Shown in pieces: positions 24,798-37,250 of a stretch of DNA of 64,000 nucleotides (position 1 is its first letter; each line of letters starts with the position of its first letter). This DNA is from Berberis thunbergii (lineage: Eukaryota > Streptophyta > Magnoliopsida > Ranunculales > Berberidaceae). The translations under genes were made by a program, and so were the position numbers. The stretch spans positions 124,001-188,000 of the forward strand of contig QNQO01005785.1 of the NCBI GenBank assembly GCA_003290165.1. The letters are read 5' to 3'. The notes below the pieces were generated by a model. That model searched no databases. It saw only the letters and a program-made list of their open reading frames with translations, and was not told the origin of the DNA.

Positions 24798-26388
24798 ATG
24801 GGTGAAAACGGAGATCCACAGAGATTGAAGAAGATAGCAGCGGCTTCATATGACTACGAAAACGATCCGAGATGGGCTGACTATTGGGCTAACATCCTCA
24901 TCCCTCCCAACATGGCTTCTCGATCCGATGTCGTCGATCACTTCAAGCGCAAGTTCTACCAACGTTACATTGTAACTCTCTCTCTCTGCCCCCTTTCTTT
25001 CTTTCTTTCTTTTAATTCTACTAGGGTTTCGTTTTTTTATTCAACGTATCTAGGGTTTATTTGTTGTTGTCAATACACTGTTCCTAGTTTGTCAATGTAA
25101 TTTATGTGGGATTGATTGATTAAATGAACAACTAACCTTTTTTAACGATGAAAAAATGTTTCTTGCTTTTATTAATTTTGCACTTAATTTATGTGACACA
25201 AGGACCCTGAGCTTGTGGTTGAAGCGATATCTTTCAGTGGTTCTTCGCAATCAGCAAGGTCTTCATCCACTCCCTCACCCTCGCCTGCAACTGAACAGCC
25301 ACGACCACGTAGCAGTTCAGGTATACTTTATTTCATATTTTATATTGCTTTTGGAATCAAATGAATTCCTGTACAAGTTGTTTGAAACATATGCACTGCA
25401 ACTAGTATATCATGTCCTAAGAAAACCCAACTTTTACTGTAGGAACAAGTACCAGAACACCAGGGACATCAGCAACACCTGCGGCAAATCCAGGTTCTCT
25501 GCGCTGGGATCGACAAACCATACTCTTCTCTGTCAATGCTTGGGTACACAAAAACAAATTCTTTATTTTTATTTTAAGTATTATAGATAGAATTATTTCT
25601 TCTAATCTCGAGATGATGGACGAGTGAGTATAAGTTCTGGAACAGAATTTTATGTTGAGGGTGATTCTGACTTTAGAAAAGAGAGTTATTTAATACTATG
25701 ATTGATAAACAAACAGAGAGAGTGATCTGCATCTCCTTGAACTTATGTCGATAGAAGAAACCAATGTGGTATGAATCTCAATAATCAATTTTAGTGTAGG
25801 TTGTCTAGGGCGCAATGTGGGACAAGGCATTGACAGTCGCCTAGAAAGACCCAAAAGTTGTGATATGAATTGTATTATATATTTTTGATTCATTATAATG
25901 CTCCATTCAGTCAAAAATTTCATCACAGACGATTGATATAAATCATGTGAGTATCACATAAATGTGAATCATAAACTCATGATAAATTACTTGAAACTTT
26001 AGCTGGAATTAAAGTGGGCTGCAGTCACTTGTGCTTGGGGCGCTCTGAAGGCACTGTGGCGGTGTCTCAGACAACATAGATCTTCGGTTAAGAGTTTAAA
26101 GTTGAAAGCAACACAACCATCATATTATTTTGATCAAAATAAATTTTAACTTGTTTTTCTGTAGGTCACTGATACATCAGTGTGATTTTGGATTATTAGT
26201 GTTTGCCAAATTAGGATTCCAGTCGCCAAAGGGGCTGTGGTCGATTGGTTAAGGCTTTGTGGACTTGTTCCACAGATCCTTGCTTCGAGACCCACTGGAG
26301 GCATCTTTATTTCGGGGTGGTATTCGACCCGTAGGTCGCATCTCGGGACTAGGTTACGGATCCTAGGCTGAAAAAACCGGCTTGCCTT

Positions 26389-26419
<31 letters not shown>

Positions 26420-29400
26420 GGATTCCAGTCCATGAAGTTAGTAGATGAGAACATGTCACTTTTTGATATACCTCTGTGTAAAAACTTTGAAGCACATACT
26501 TGATTTTAGAATCCTCAAGTTCATTCCTGTTGGAAGAGAGAAGCAATCAAAAGGAAATTTAGAACCAATTTCATTGAGATAGAGTGTGCTTCTTTGTTTG
26601 GGGATGTTGGACCGGTTTCCTTAGGTCCTCTTTGAGGATATGGCTGTATGAGTTTAGGTAGGGTTTTTCTTTTCTGTATCTTTTTATTTCTAAATGAAGT
26701 TTAATATTTAAACAATAAAAAAGAAAAAAAGAAGCTGCCTAGAAGGAGTGACCTCATTAGCACTGAAAAACCATTTCACCTAACTCCTCAGAGGCATTTC
26801 AAGTGTGTTTCGCCTTGGAGGCGTGGGTTGAAACGTTTTTGAAAGCATTGACCATAAGTGTTACTAGTAAGTATATCTGTATCACTAAGGTGACTCATGA
26901 ATAAAAGCCTAATAATTAAATCTCTCATCAAAACTTGTAAAACAACAAAGCTAAATAAAGCTTAACTTATCAAATCATCTGTCAGAGAATGTTAAATATC
27001 AGAAGTCTGCCTTTTGCAGTAGACAAACTACAAACACATGCCTGTTGTCATCTCAACTGTCATGCATACCTCTTCTTGAAGTTACGATTTGAAAAAAAGT
27101 TTGCGTATGCCCTACTGATATTGGGGCCAAGATAACATGCCAAGACTGATGAAAAATGCATACATGTTTTATTAGGCCCTAGCAGAAAGATCTTGAAGTC
27201 GTCAATGTTATCCTTGTTCTCCAACATCATCTTGAAGTGCATCTGAATGTTACTTTGTACTGTACATCCTTCTGTGTCCAATATTGGTTTTCCAGAAATG
27301 GTGCAAGATGTCATGTATCATTGTGACCACCTATAAGAAGTTAAATGCCTCTTGATAGAAACATGGACGAGGGAACTAGATAGACATGGGTAACACAAAG
27401 TTACACTAGAAGGACGTCAAAGAAAGAAGTCAGCAATTGGGGAGCATGGTCTCATTATGCCCATGTCTTTCATTGGGTCAGGCTCATTTGTTGGGATGGG
27501 TTTCACTTGAATTGGGTGATAGCGTTTGACATGCCACTTTTTTTGTGGGTTGTTTAAGATGTGTGTCCAACATCGCCCAAGTAGGACCCATTGCAAAAGT
27601 GCTTATGTGTGGACTTTCCCCTCTAATAGCACAATGCCAATGGTAGAGATGGCATTTTTAATAAAATGCTCATGTTTATATACCACCCTTGTATGGTGTT
27701 AAAGTCTAGTTTTGATTTCATACCATTTTCCAGGGATACTCAAAAAGAAGTGAACAAACTCTAGATTGATGCTTCCACGAATAACATAATAGTGGGTAAA
27801 AAAAGAGGGTTCATGTGGATGAGTACACTTGTTAAAGTGTTTATATATCATTTTGATAGTTTGCACTCGTCCAAAAAAAAAAAAAACCTGATTCAGACTT
27901 GTATTATATTTTATATTAAGGAAATGTAGTAAAACTGACAAAATTGCATGTCCACACCATGACACTTCAGACCAAAGTTACATAATCAACTCAACAATAT
28001 TTCTTCTTGTTCGTCCTTTTTACCTCTAGTGAACTTTACTGTGATCTTTTCTATTGCAAAGGTAAGATGGGGGTAATGGATCCACCCTTTATTGAAAAAG
28101 AAAACCAAGAGCAAAGGAAACGTCCTTCCCCACCCTACTGTGATCTTGTTATCCTTTGCGAGCCACCTATACCTGGTACAGAACCTGGTTTTTCATTCTC
28201 ATCCTGGTAATACGGATCCCTATAAGACTTTATTTGTTAAAATTTTCTTCCTCTGCTTTGTCATCTTTTCAATGAGTTTCTCCTTTGACTTAAATAGATG
28301 CCTTGTTACAAAGAACCCAATTCTTCACTCTCCCTATTAATCAGAAACTCCAAGTTTTCTCATGGTATCTTTTCCACCTCCCCTTTCATCCTTTGGGTCT
28401 ATTTGATAGCCTGGAAAATGATTTTCAATGTAAAATTCTATTTTCCAAGTATGTGATTAGCCATAGGAAAATAGTTTTCCAAATTCACTTGATTTTCTTA
28501 TTATTTTCTTGACCTCCCCTTTAAGAAAATTGTTTTCCGATTAAACATGAAAATATATTAAAAAATTGTTAAAGAACCATCTCAAACTCATACAACAAAA
28601 CCTAATTCAAGACTGAGTATGTAACAATAAAATTACCAACATGCCCATGACAAAAATATTTTTGAGTAAAATTTTCCGAGTCCAATCAAACACTAGAAAA
28701 TTTTTCCTCGTAAAGTAATTTTCGTAGTTTTTTTTTCTTTTCTTTTCAAGAAAGTCATTTTTCCTAGAAATTTTTTTCTAGGCTATCAAACACACCCTTT
28801 GAGTTTGTTGATTACCTTCAAGGAGCATCATGGGTGGCTATGGTAGTCACTACATGATATTTCATTTTCCTTTCTTCTTTTCTCAAAAGGTTGAAAATTT
28901 TGTGAGATCTCAAGTCCAACTAAGAATCATATTGTGTACACTCTTATCATAGAATGATAAATATTACAATAATAAAGAGATCTAAGATGTTAACGATTTC
29001 GCCATGACAATGTCAATGCTCCATTTTTTCTTCAGTGCTTTGCCTTGTCATTAGATCACCGCACAGCCGCATATTATTCAAGGTAGAGACTAACACAATA
29101 AAATCTCTCCCCTTTAAAAAAAAGGTTCCGCCATGGCAGGGCCTTACTAAGGCTTTAGTGGCAGATCTTGGCGCCTCCTGCCTTGCCTTGCCTCGCCTCC
29201 CCTCCCCTGGCAGCATAGAAAGATTTGTATTTTTAAATGTATTTCTTATTTTTTTATCAATCAAACAAGCAAATATTATAAACTATTACTTCTAAAGATA
29301 TTTTAATATTGCAATATTTGATTTCTCAAGTGACTCGTCAATCAGTCATTAGAAGGCAGCCAGACAGTGCCCTTATCCCTAGTCCCATGGTAAGGCCATA

Positions 29401-32400
29401 TCTTCATGGTGATTTTCTTCTCCCCTAGGGCTTGTATTTGGAAGATTTTAGTGTTCTTATGCAAACATTTTGTACGACCAATGACCTGAATTAACATATT
29501 CTGGAAGCCGATGCATTAAAGCCTAAATGTGCATAGCTTCATACTATTATTGGGAGGGAGCAAGTTAGAAGCCAATAGGCCAATGGTTAAGTTATTCTTC
29601 TTCTTTGTGGCATCCTACAAATATTTGCTATTATCCATAATGCCATGCCTTTGATCATTAAGTATCTGTGATAAGCATAGTTATTACTGTATGTATGATA
29701 CAATACACGATACGTACTGTATCTAAACCTCATCGATACGGGATCTATATCTTTAGATACATTGGTATAGGATGATAAAGGAATGTATCATCCTTGTATA
29801 AGTGATGTGAATGAATGGATGATAGACGATAGCTTGTTTATGTGTTACACAAGTCATATATCAACTTAGCTTTCTGATAAACGGTACGATACCTGTTTAG
29901 ATAACTTTGACGATAAGAACTAGGAATATCCAAACGACAATCAACAACATGATGCAATTATTCAAATGTTTGTTGCAAAGCGACATAGCTGGACAATCCT
30001 TGCATGCATCCAATGATATCTCATTCACCCCTTGCATGTCATATATCAACATACGGAAAATTTCAGACCTATCTTTTTGTCTTACTTCTGTGCATCCATC
30101 TTTTTCATGTTGATGGCTACCATAACCTATAGTCAAACAATATAACACATTGTCACCTCGTCATTTCTGAATTAGATAGAGGTTAAGTGTAGGTCCACAC
30201 CACCCCTTCCCCTCTATCTTTCTAGCAGCTCAATCAGTTCCAATGTTTCGTTGAGCATTCTTTCACAGTGTCATTGATCTTCTAAAAAATTTCGACATTT
30301 TCTCCATCAAACTTCTAAAAAATTTCAACATTTTCTCCATCAAACAATTTGAGTGTTATATCTTGCCAAAAGTCATTGGTTGTTGTTTGAAATGCTTCCA
30401 CACATGCTTGCCTCATTGGGTCTCTATGGATGCTTTGAGATTGACCTTTTTCCACTGCATTATGATTACTAGTGTTTACCAATTTCCTCAAATCTTTTGT
30501 TCTTTTCCAACCTCAATGTGATTTTGTTACAAAAATTAGATCCAACATAAATGTCGGACTCCCTTGATCCCCTTTTGGAGTCTGTCCTTTCATGCGCCAG
30601 CCATGGATGCATGATACCTCAATTGGACACAACTCTCTTCTTTTAGATAATATTTATACCTATTACCTAGCATGAATGATTTTTCTCCACAAGATATCAT
30701 TCTCTTCAATCTCTTCGTAGCTTCAAGACATAAATTGCATTCTACTAAATTTAGGATTTTAGATCCCACATTTGAGCCCCAATCTCAACGTCTCAATCCC
30801 ACATTTTCATGCAGCTCCGTTTGATGATTTACAAGCTCAAAAGGATAGATAAGTTGAAAATTCAAATAGGTTTTTTGTTGGCAAAAAATGGGGGAAAACC
30901 TATAAAAGAATCGTATATGCTGAGTAATCCACAAATTCTTGATATGTTGGTTGTGTTAATAACTGATGAAGTAAAATTGGCCGAGAGATGGATCTGGAAT
31001 CTAAGTTGTTGTGGTAAAAAGAAACAAATAGCTTGAAAAAATCCCTCCCCTGAAGAAGAAAATATTTAAGTTAGAATGCTTAAAAGACAAGGGTTAGGTC
31101 CATTTTAGCCCTGGGACTAACGTGAAACCACTTGTTCAGTCTATGGAACTCCACTTTATCATCTTTGATATTCAATTCAACATCTATCATTAAATAAAAA
31201 AATACTCAAAAGGAGAAATTTAAAAGAAACTAAACTAAAAATAAAGATAAGCTATGTTATTTAATCAACGATTAATCATTTCTCGCTAATAGAGTGTTAT
31301 GATTTTTTAATTAATTGTTTGAATAATGTCTGGCCGATTAATCGGCGAAAATTGACGATTTCTCCCCGAGTTACCAATTAATCACTTTTAAAATTTATTG
31401 ATTAATTGGTTCGTGAGAAGGTGTCATAAATACGAGAAAATTTAATGTTATTTTTAAAAATTTGGCCCTCACCGTTACTCTACAATAGGGCAATACTAAG
31501 AGTGTGTGAAGAAACTTGAGAGAGAAAAGGGAAAGATAATCAAAGAAAAATACCAACCAAAACCATAGAATATGGAAAGTTGTGCCTTTATCTAGCATTG
31601 ATTTTTTACTTATACATAGTTTGCCTTGAATTGTGGCAACTTTAAAATTCAAAATTTTTTTTTTTGTGTGGTAAACATATTACTTGGAACGGTAGAGAAA
31701 ATATGTTTAAAAAATACATGTCGATTAATTTCGATTAATCTCATAATGCTCCTTAACTGATTAGGTTCCAGTAACGATTACATAGAAGCTAAGATGTATA
31801 AATGTCATGTTAAACCATAAGGAAAGTAAGATTGATATCTAGCAGCACTCCGCAAAGTCTTTGTTTAATTACGAGCTTAAAAGGATAGATAAACTGATAA
31901 TTCAAAAAAGTTTTTTTAAGAAAAAAGGAGGGAAACCTATAAAAGAATTTATACACTACATAAATCCTCAAATAAGAAGACTAATGGAGTTATGGAAGTA
32001 TTTTATTTTGTTGTTTTTTATTTTTTCTGGACATGAGAGCTTCATTAAGATGTAAAAAGAAGATTGGTGGTGTCCTTGCAAGTGACAGGAACACAAGGCC
32101 TACAAAGAAGCAAGGACAACACAAAGATTACAAACAATGGGTGAACACACCAGCCCAAATGAATTACCTGGCAAGAGTGCATAATGGCCTCCCAACTGAA
32201 ATGAAATTCTCTCCCTGAGTCCTCTTTGCAAATCCCCCAAGAAATATCCCACATCCAAACTCTAGCCTTAATATTTGATCACAAATCTGAGTGTAGTGAT
32301 CTTGCCATTGAATATTTCTGGCGTTTCTTGAGCACCATAGAGCAGCAATGATGACTAACAAAAGTCTGTTATAAAGCCATAGCCCAAGAGCGGTGAAGGT

Positions 32401-35400
32401 GACACCAGCCATGCACCTTCATTTTGCCTGTTGCCCAAAACATAATCCTGGTTAGTGGACTCATCCGCAGTCTATGACCATTAGATTCCAGACCAGATTA
32501 GAGAAGTGGCATTGGACATCAGGTGGGGGATGGATTCCTGCTGATTAACGATAAACTGCAACAGTTGGGAACTTGGGATGAGAAGCCCTCTTCTTGCCAA
32601 GTGATTAATGTTGAGGATTCTCCCATGTGCAATCATCCAAATGAGGAAAATGACACTCGGTGGCACTTGTTTCATTCACAGATATTTCAAGGACTGTTGA
32701 AGTCACTGCTCAGATGGGTACTTTGAGCTAATAGCGATGAAAGGTAGTCGCTAATTGGGATGAAATGAAGTCGTTAATTGGAGAAAGGAAGTCGTTAATT
32801 GGGAGAAATGAAGTCGTTAATTGGGATGAAAGGAAGTCGCAATTGGGATGAAAAGAAGTCGTAATGATCTTCTTCTCCTTCATCAAGTTTGCACAAATGC
32901 TTTCTTTTTCTCTTTCCCGTCGTAATGATCTTCTTCTTCTCCTTCATTAAGTTGCTCAAATGCTTTCTTCTCTTTCCCTTGGTCAAGGTATTACTACAGC
33001 ATAGTATTGTAGATAGTTCATTTCAATTTTAAATTGTTGAAATTCATCTTTGAGGAAATAAAGTGAAATAATTTCTGTTACTCATTGGGGGCAACGCTAA
33101 AGTTCTAAACTTATCTGGGCTCCTTTTCCACCTTGCCCGATCAATTAGATTTGTATAGCACTTTGCTTGTTTTCCATGAAAATAGTATCCAAATTGTTAT
33201 GTTTTTAGGAGATAACAACTGAGTCAATGCTATAAATTTGACACAAATCATTATGATGGAGGATGAAAGAAAGGTCATACAAATGGGTTGATATAAGGTG
33301 AAATTTGCAATAGCTCTAGCTTATATTATTCTATAAAGGAAATAAACTCAATTGTGTAAGGCATCTGGATATTCCGTCATCTGTAAGACTTACTGGATAA
33401 CTGGAATAGAATGTAAGCTATGATATATGTAGCTAATATTTTAAACATCATCATCTCGAAATAAAAGATTTGCTTGAGGCTAGACATTATGTCAAGCAAG
33501 GCATGCATGGGAACATGTTCTATAGTTTCCTTTTTTTTTGTGTTTTGCTTTGCCATTCCTAATACTCAGTGTGCTTTGATCTCGTGCAGATATTTATTGT
33601 GGCTGTACTTGCGACTTTGCCGCTTATACCTAGAAACCTTTCAAATAGGGCATATAGGCTATCATTTATGGGCACCCTTGGTACATCATTGGTTTCTTTA
33701 TATTCGCTGTACGGGGTAATAATACTAACAACTCCAACTTGTCATCTTTTGAATGCCTTGTGAGTTTTCCTTAATTTGTTATTCTTGCATGAATCACTGA
33801 TTTTTTGTTTCAGAAACCGAGGGCGTGGAATATGCAGGCTGTTCAACTATGGTTGCAATCAATTTATGCTACCAAAGATTTTATATACTTCCTCTACTGC
33901 CTCATGTTTGTCTCATCCCATCTTCAGCTGAAATGTAAATTTTACTCCTTGAAGTTGATATATGGTCTTTTCTTGATGAAATTAGACGGATGCAGTGTTA
34001 TCTTTCCTAGTTACATCAAGTATTAGCTGATGTTAATTTTCATGGCAGTTGCATTGATACCTGTGCTTTGTCGAGCTGTTGAGCATGTGGCTAAGTTCCT
34101 AAGACGCAATTTCAGCCGATCCTCTCTGTATAGGTGATGACCAAAAAATACTTGTGAATTTGATTCCGTCATTTCGAACTTCTGAATTTGATACCTCGAA
34201 CTTGAATATTCATACCCAGGAAATTTGAGAGGGGTACATGGGCTCACCTATGATTCACGGTTTTGTTTAGTGCGATAACAATAATAAATTTGTCATTTCG
34301 AACTTGAATATTCGTACTCGGGAAACTTGAATACACGTATTTATTTGCATCTGATGTGACATCTGATAAGCCATACTATCTTCTTTATGAAACCTCAAGT
34401 TCATAAATTTGTGGTGATTTCAGTTTTGCTATATCAATGTAGATAAATCTGAATGGTGTATTGTTTATGAGCAGGAAGTACTTGGAGGAGCCTTGCCTGT
34501 GGGTGGAATCAAACACAACTACACTCAGTATACTGACTTCTCATGCTGAAATAGGAATGGGTTTTATTCTAATCATCTCGTTGCTCTCGTAAGTTTTCTC
34601 TATTGTTTATTTGTCTACTGCCTGCTAACTTAAAGATCCACTAATAATCTAACTCTCCTGGTTCAGATGGCAACGCAACATAATTCAAACATTCATGTAT
34701 TGGCAGGTATGATTCTCGGCTATTCTCAGTTGGGAAATTTCATCTTGTATCACAGTACCCGCTTCTTAGATTTCATAGTCAAAATGGAGAAGAGCCAAGG
34801 TCAATCACTAGATACTCCAGTTTATTGAGTCCTAATAACAGGTTGTTTGGCTTGTGCTTTATTTTATGAGGACCAGTTCTTGTGTCTATATGTGTGTTGG
34901 TTCTCTGCTAGCCATTGAGAGTTTAATTGTTTTCGTAAAACTCACATGGTGCCATATATAGTTCTGTGTAAACACAATGTCTACTGAATAAGATCAGTTA
35001 CTTCTCAATGTATGGCCAGCTAAGAGGGAATAAACTTGTAGATAAAGCAAGGATATCCTCAGTATATGAGCTTAGCTTTTGATGGATGTGATTTGTGGAT
35101 TTTTTTTAACTGGAACCACATCTTGGTCATCCTGGAATGATATGCAAATGTGCCATGTGTCACCTGAAGATGCTAGGGGTGTGTTTGGTTGCATGGAATC
35201 ATATGTCATGGGCATCCATGAGGGGATGATCTAAATCTAGGCTAATTTGAGGTTAACTCACTAATCCACTATTTGATTTTGTGATAAATGGTGGGAATGA
35301 AAGTCTCATGAAGATGAGAATCACACACTTTAGTCTCTCCAAAGCATGTGATCCTCATGTTTATGGGACTTTCATTCCCCATCATTGATCACAAAATCAA

Positions 35401-35799
35401 ATGTGGGTTGGTGAGTGAACCTCAAATTAGCATAGATTTAGGTAGTCTCCTCATGGATTCCCATGGCATATGATTCCTTGCAACCAAACACACCTAAGGG
35501 GGACTGGAATTTTCCCAAGTGGTTGACACATGATTTTAGCTTCTTATCAATTCTTGTTTCCTGCCTTTGAAATTCATCTTTTGCCATACCATTATAGATT
35601 CTCTTAACTCATTATTTAACTTCCTCTTGTAATCAACTCCTTGCAGCTGTTGAAGCTCATGTACCATGCACCAGTAACTGCAGGATACCATCAGAGTGTG
35701 TGGTCCAAGATCGGAAGGAGCGTTCGTCCTCATATCAACCGCTATGCCCCTTTCATGAACAGTCCAATATCTGCTGCACAGAGATGGTGGTTCAGATAA
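24798..35799 (+). CDS. Conserved plant multi-pass membrane protein (9 exons, 343 aa)
   Basis: Complete spliced gene. Coding exons: 24798-24971, 25203-25320, 25443-25543, 33590-33715, 33814-33934, 34049-34133, 34475-34588, 34667-34706 and 35647-35799. All introns are GT-AG, the phases agree, and the total is 1,032 bp. The protein starts MGENGDPQRLKKIAAASYDY. It has a hydrophilic N-terminus with ENDPRWADYW and VVDHFKRKFYQRY, then a Ser/Thr/Pro/Ala-rich linker (about residues 68-112). About four hydrophobic segments follow (near residues 132-145, 160-172, 185-200 and 258-275), and the C-terminus ends ISAAQRWWFR. The hydrophobic half resembles the TMEM33/Pom33 group of ER and nuclear-envelope proteins, but that link is from memory and weak. 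The gene itself is certain; the function is not known to me. A GA-rich 5' UTR lies just upstream. Intron 3 is 8,046 bp because of mobile DNA. Confidence 0.93.
26225..26416 (+). mobile_element. tRNA-derived SINE with poly(A) tail
   Basis: The head carries RNA polymerase III promoter boxes: A-box-like TGGTCGATTGGTTAAGG (from about 26238) and B-box-like GCTTCGAGACCC (about 26282-26293). The 3' end is a run of about 27 A with target-site copies on either side: ATTAGGATTCCAGTC ends at 26224 and recurs directly after the A run at 26416. The 15-bp perfect duplication and long A tail point to a young LINE-mobilised insertion. It shares the block GTAGGTCGCA with the two SINEs at 54-56 kb. Confidence 0.92.
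28395..28797. mobile_element. 403-bp TIR element (MITE) in intron 3
   Basis: Left end GGGTCTATTTGATAGCCTGG, right end complement GGGTGTGTTTGATAGCCTAG: about 20 bp of terminal inverted repeat with few mismatches, followed by further complementary A/T-rich segments (GAAAATGATTTTC). Possible 3-bp duplication TTT on both sides, consistent with a PIF/Harbinger-like MITE, but this short duplication is not decisive. No coding frame. Confidence 0.7.
30824..31990. repeat. Pair of ~120-bp direct repeats about 1.04 kb apart
   Basis: A block at about 30830-30945 (CTCAAAAGGATAGATAAGTT, AACCTATAAAAGAAT) recurs at about 31870-31985 (CTTAAAAGGATAGATAAACT, AACCTATAAAAGAAT). Between them lies AT-rich DNA with several CGATTAATC motifs (31267, 31332, 31707, 31728). 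No primer site, protein or clean duplication was found, so the type of element is open. Confidence 0.5.
32160..32700 (-). pseudogene. LINE (L1-type) 3' end with zf-RVT domain remnant
   Basis: The minus strand reads a Zn-binding RT-associated domain (zf-RVT): PPSVIFLIWMIAHGRILNIN, then LARRGLLIPSS and ESIPHLM (32675-32500). Further downstream comes the tryptophan-rich tail with LVIIAALWCSRNARNIQWQD (near 32360-32300), the usual end of plant LINE ORF2. Stops and lost cysteines show it is dead. No poly(A) tail was identified. Confidence 0.75.
32735..32990. repeat. Short tandem repeats: ~24-bp and ~57-bp units
   Basis: Six imperfect copies of a ~24-bp unit (GAAGTCGTTAATTGGGATGA) run from about 32739 to 32860. 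They pass into two copies of a longer unit beginning CGTAATGATCTTCTTCTCC (about 32860-32917 and 32919-32975). Copies differ by single bases and small gaps. This is a simple minisatellite in intron 3, with no sign of coding. Confidence 0.75.
35178..35494. mobile_element. 317-bp foldback MITE in the last intron
   Basis: Almost the whole element is an inverted repeat. The left end GGTGTGTTTGGTTGCATGGA matches the complement of the right end, GGTGTGTTTGGTTGCAAGGA. The arms stay complementary for about 140 bases (TAAATCTA, GCTAATTTGAGGTT, TTTGATTTTGTGAT), leaving a short loop. The flanking triplets TAG and TAA could be a PIF/Harbinger-type duplication with one mutation. It lies between the exons ending at 34706 and starting at 35647. 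Transcribed, it would fold into a long hairpin. Confidence 0.85.
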
Positions 35800-36539
35800 A
35801 AAAAAAGGAGAGAGAGAATGGATGGAACAAACAGACATGATTCCTTCTTCCTTATTTTGTTGGAAAGCCTGCTTTTTTATCGGACCATGTTACAATTTCA
35901 GATAAAATAGACAGAATTCTATTTTATATTAAAAGTGAGACCTCTTTAGTTGCTTTACTTTCCTGGTGTCACCCACTTATGCTCTTTGGATTAAAGTTGG
36001 TGTTAACTCACATTTATTAGTTTTATGGACTGTTGGTCCAACCATAAATTGCCTTAATTGTAGGCTGTGATGTTAGTACAGGAATGGCAACCATGTCGTT
36101 GCCTGAACCACAGGGGCAGCATCAACCAGGCAATCTATCCCCAATAGGGCATCGAACAGTATCAAATAGTTCTGGCTCTGTTGGACCATTTTTTGTGGTG
36201 TTGTCAGTGGTAATTGTTTTACCATTTTTGTCGTGTTTAATGGTTGAATCTTTGCAAGACAAATGGTGGATCCAGTGGATTTTAGGCGCGGACACTGCTT
36301 TGAAGACTGCTTCTTGTGGTTGCAGAGGAAGCTGTCTTGCTGCAGATGCAATGAAGGGTAATCGGGAGTAAAGCTGCTTCTGAAAAACGGAAGATGCCAC
36401 ACTGTTTGATCTTCATTTGGACCACACTGTTTGGTTTGTGTCAAAGGTGGTACAGTTGACTGAATTGTAGGTATGGATTTGTTTGTGTAAAGTTGCCATT
36501 AATGACTAGGTCAATTGCAGGATGCAAATTTATTGTGAT
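35800..36539 (+). other. 3' UTR and 3' flank of the membrane-protein gene
   Basis: Follows the TAA stop. No canonical AATAAA was fixed with confidence. Overlapping frames on both strands at 36073-36444 (95-123 codons) match nothing recognisable and are probably chance. The right end (36532-36539, ATTGTGAT) is the target duplication of the MITE and lies at the truncated LTR edge of the chromovirus. Confidence 0.5.
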
Positions 36540-37250
36540 CAGTGTTCTAAAAATCGCTAGGCGCTGGGCGGGCGGCGAGCAGGTGCCTAGCGCCCAGGGG
36601 CCTAGGCGGGTGCCTAGGCGGTCTTAGGTTTTGTATTATAACTTTAATAATTTACAAAAGTTAAACATAATACCTTATCAATTACATCCAATTTAATGTC
36701 AATATATATATGCAAAATTTAAAAACATGAAAAATTAACAATCGTGAACAAAATTTATTAAAACTCAAATGACTGAAGTTGGTCATGATGGGTAATTTAT
36801 ATAAATTTGAATTTGTGTACTCTTTTATTTTTCTCCAAATTGCATGAATAACCTCAGTTATGTTTGATAAAATCTACATTAGTAAAATTGGTACCGGCAG
36901 ATCCTTTGAGAATTTCATTAAGTAATCATCCTTCGCTACATTTAGACATATCATCATTATCATCATCAAAGCTTATTCCCGAGATTTTCTAAAAAAACAA
37001 TTAAATAGTTTATTTCTAAAAAATAGGAAAGAAAAATAAAATAAGAACACAATCAACCTTATTAAAAAATAAAAAAATAGAAAAAATAAAAAAATCTCCC
37101 AGACCGCCTAGATCGCGCCTAGGCCGCCTAGACCCCGCCCAGACCCGTCCAGACCCGCCCAGACTGCCCAGAACCGCCCAGACAGCCGCCCAGGCATTAA
37201 TCTGGGCGGTTTTCCACCTTCTAGCGCCTAGACCGATTTTTAGAACACTG
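36540..37250 (-). mobile_element. hAT-type MITE, copy 2 (711 bp)
   Basis: Inverse copy of the element at 539-1258. Perfect 17-bp terminal repeats, CAGTGTTCTAAAAATCG and CGATTTTTAGAACACTG. Perfect 8-bp target duplication ATTGTGAT at 36532-36539 and 37251-37258. The GC-rich subterminal blocks and AT-rich middle match copy 1 read in the other direction. It inserted into or at the edge of the left chromovirus LTR, so it is younger than that LTR. Confidence 0.96.

Larger units (their letters stand above)
25544..33589 (+). other. 8-kb intron 3 of the membrane-protein gene
   Basis: Donor GTACAC at 25544 and acceptor GTGCAG ending at 33589. It holds a SINE, a 403-bp TIR element, a ~120-bp direct repeat pair, a LINE tail and short tandem repeats, listed separately. 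Stretches without identified content are about 25550-26205, 26430-28390, 28800-30250 and 33000-33580. These are AT-rich with only short, unrelated frames. A minus-strand, coding-looking stretch of about 45 codons (30480-30345, with RDPMRQACVEAFQTTTNDF) is followed by a direct duplication of 33 bp at about 30277-30345; I cannot name it. Confidence 0.85.

Noticed and set aside
26238..26293. Possible tRNA gene
   Set aside because: A and B boxes are present, but there is no cloverleaf-consistent acceptor stem, and the poly(A) tail and target duplication make it a SINE.
36073..36444. 123- and 95-codon overlapping frames on both strands after the membrane-protein gene
   Set aside because: No start context, no recognisable domain, both strands open over the same stretch; probably 3' flank sequence.
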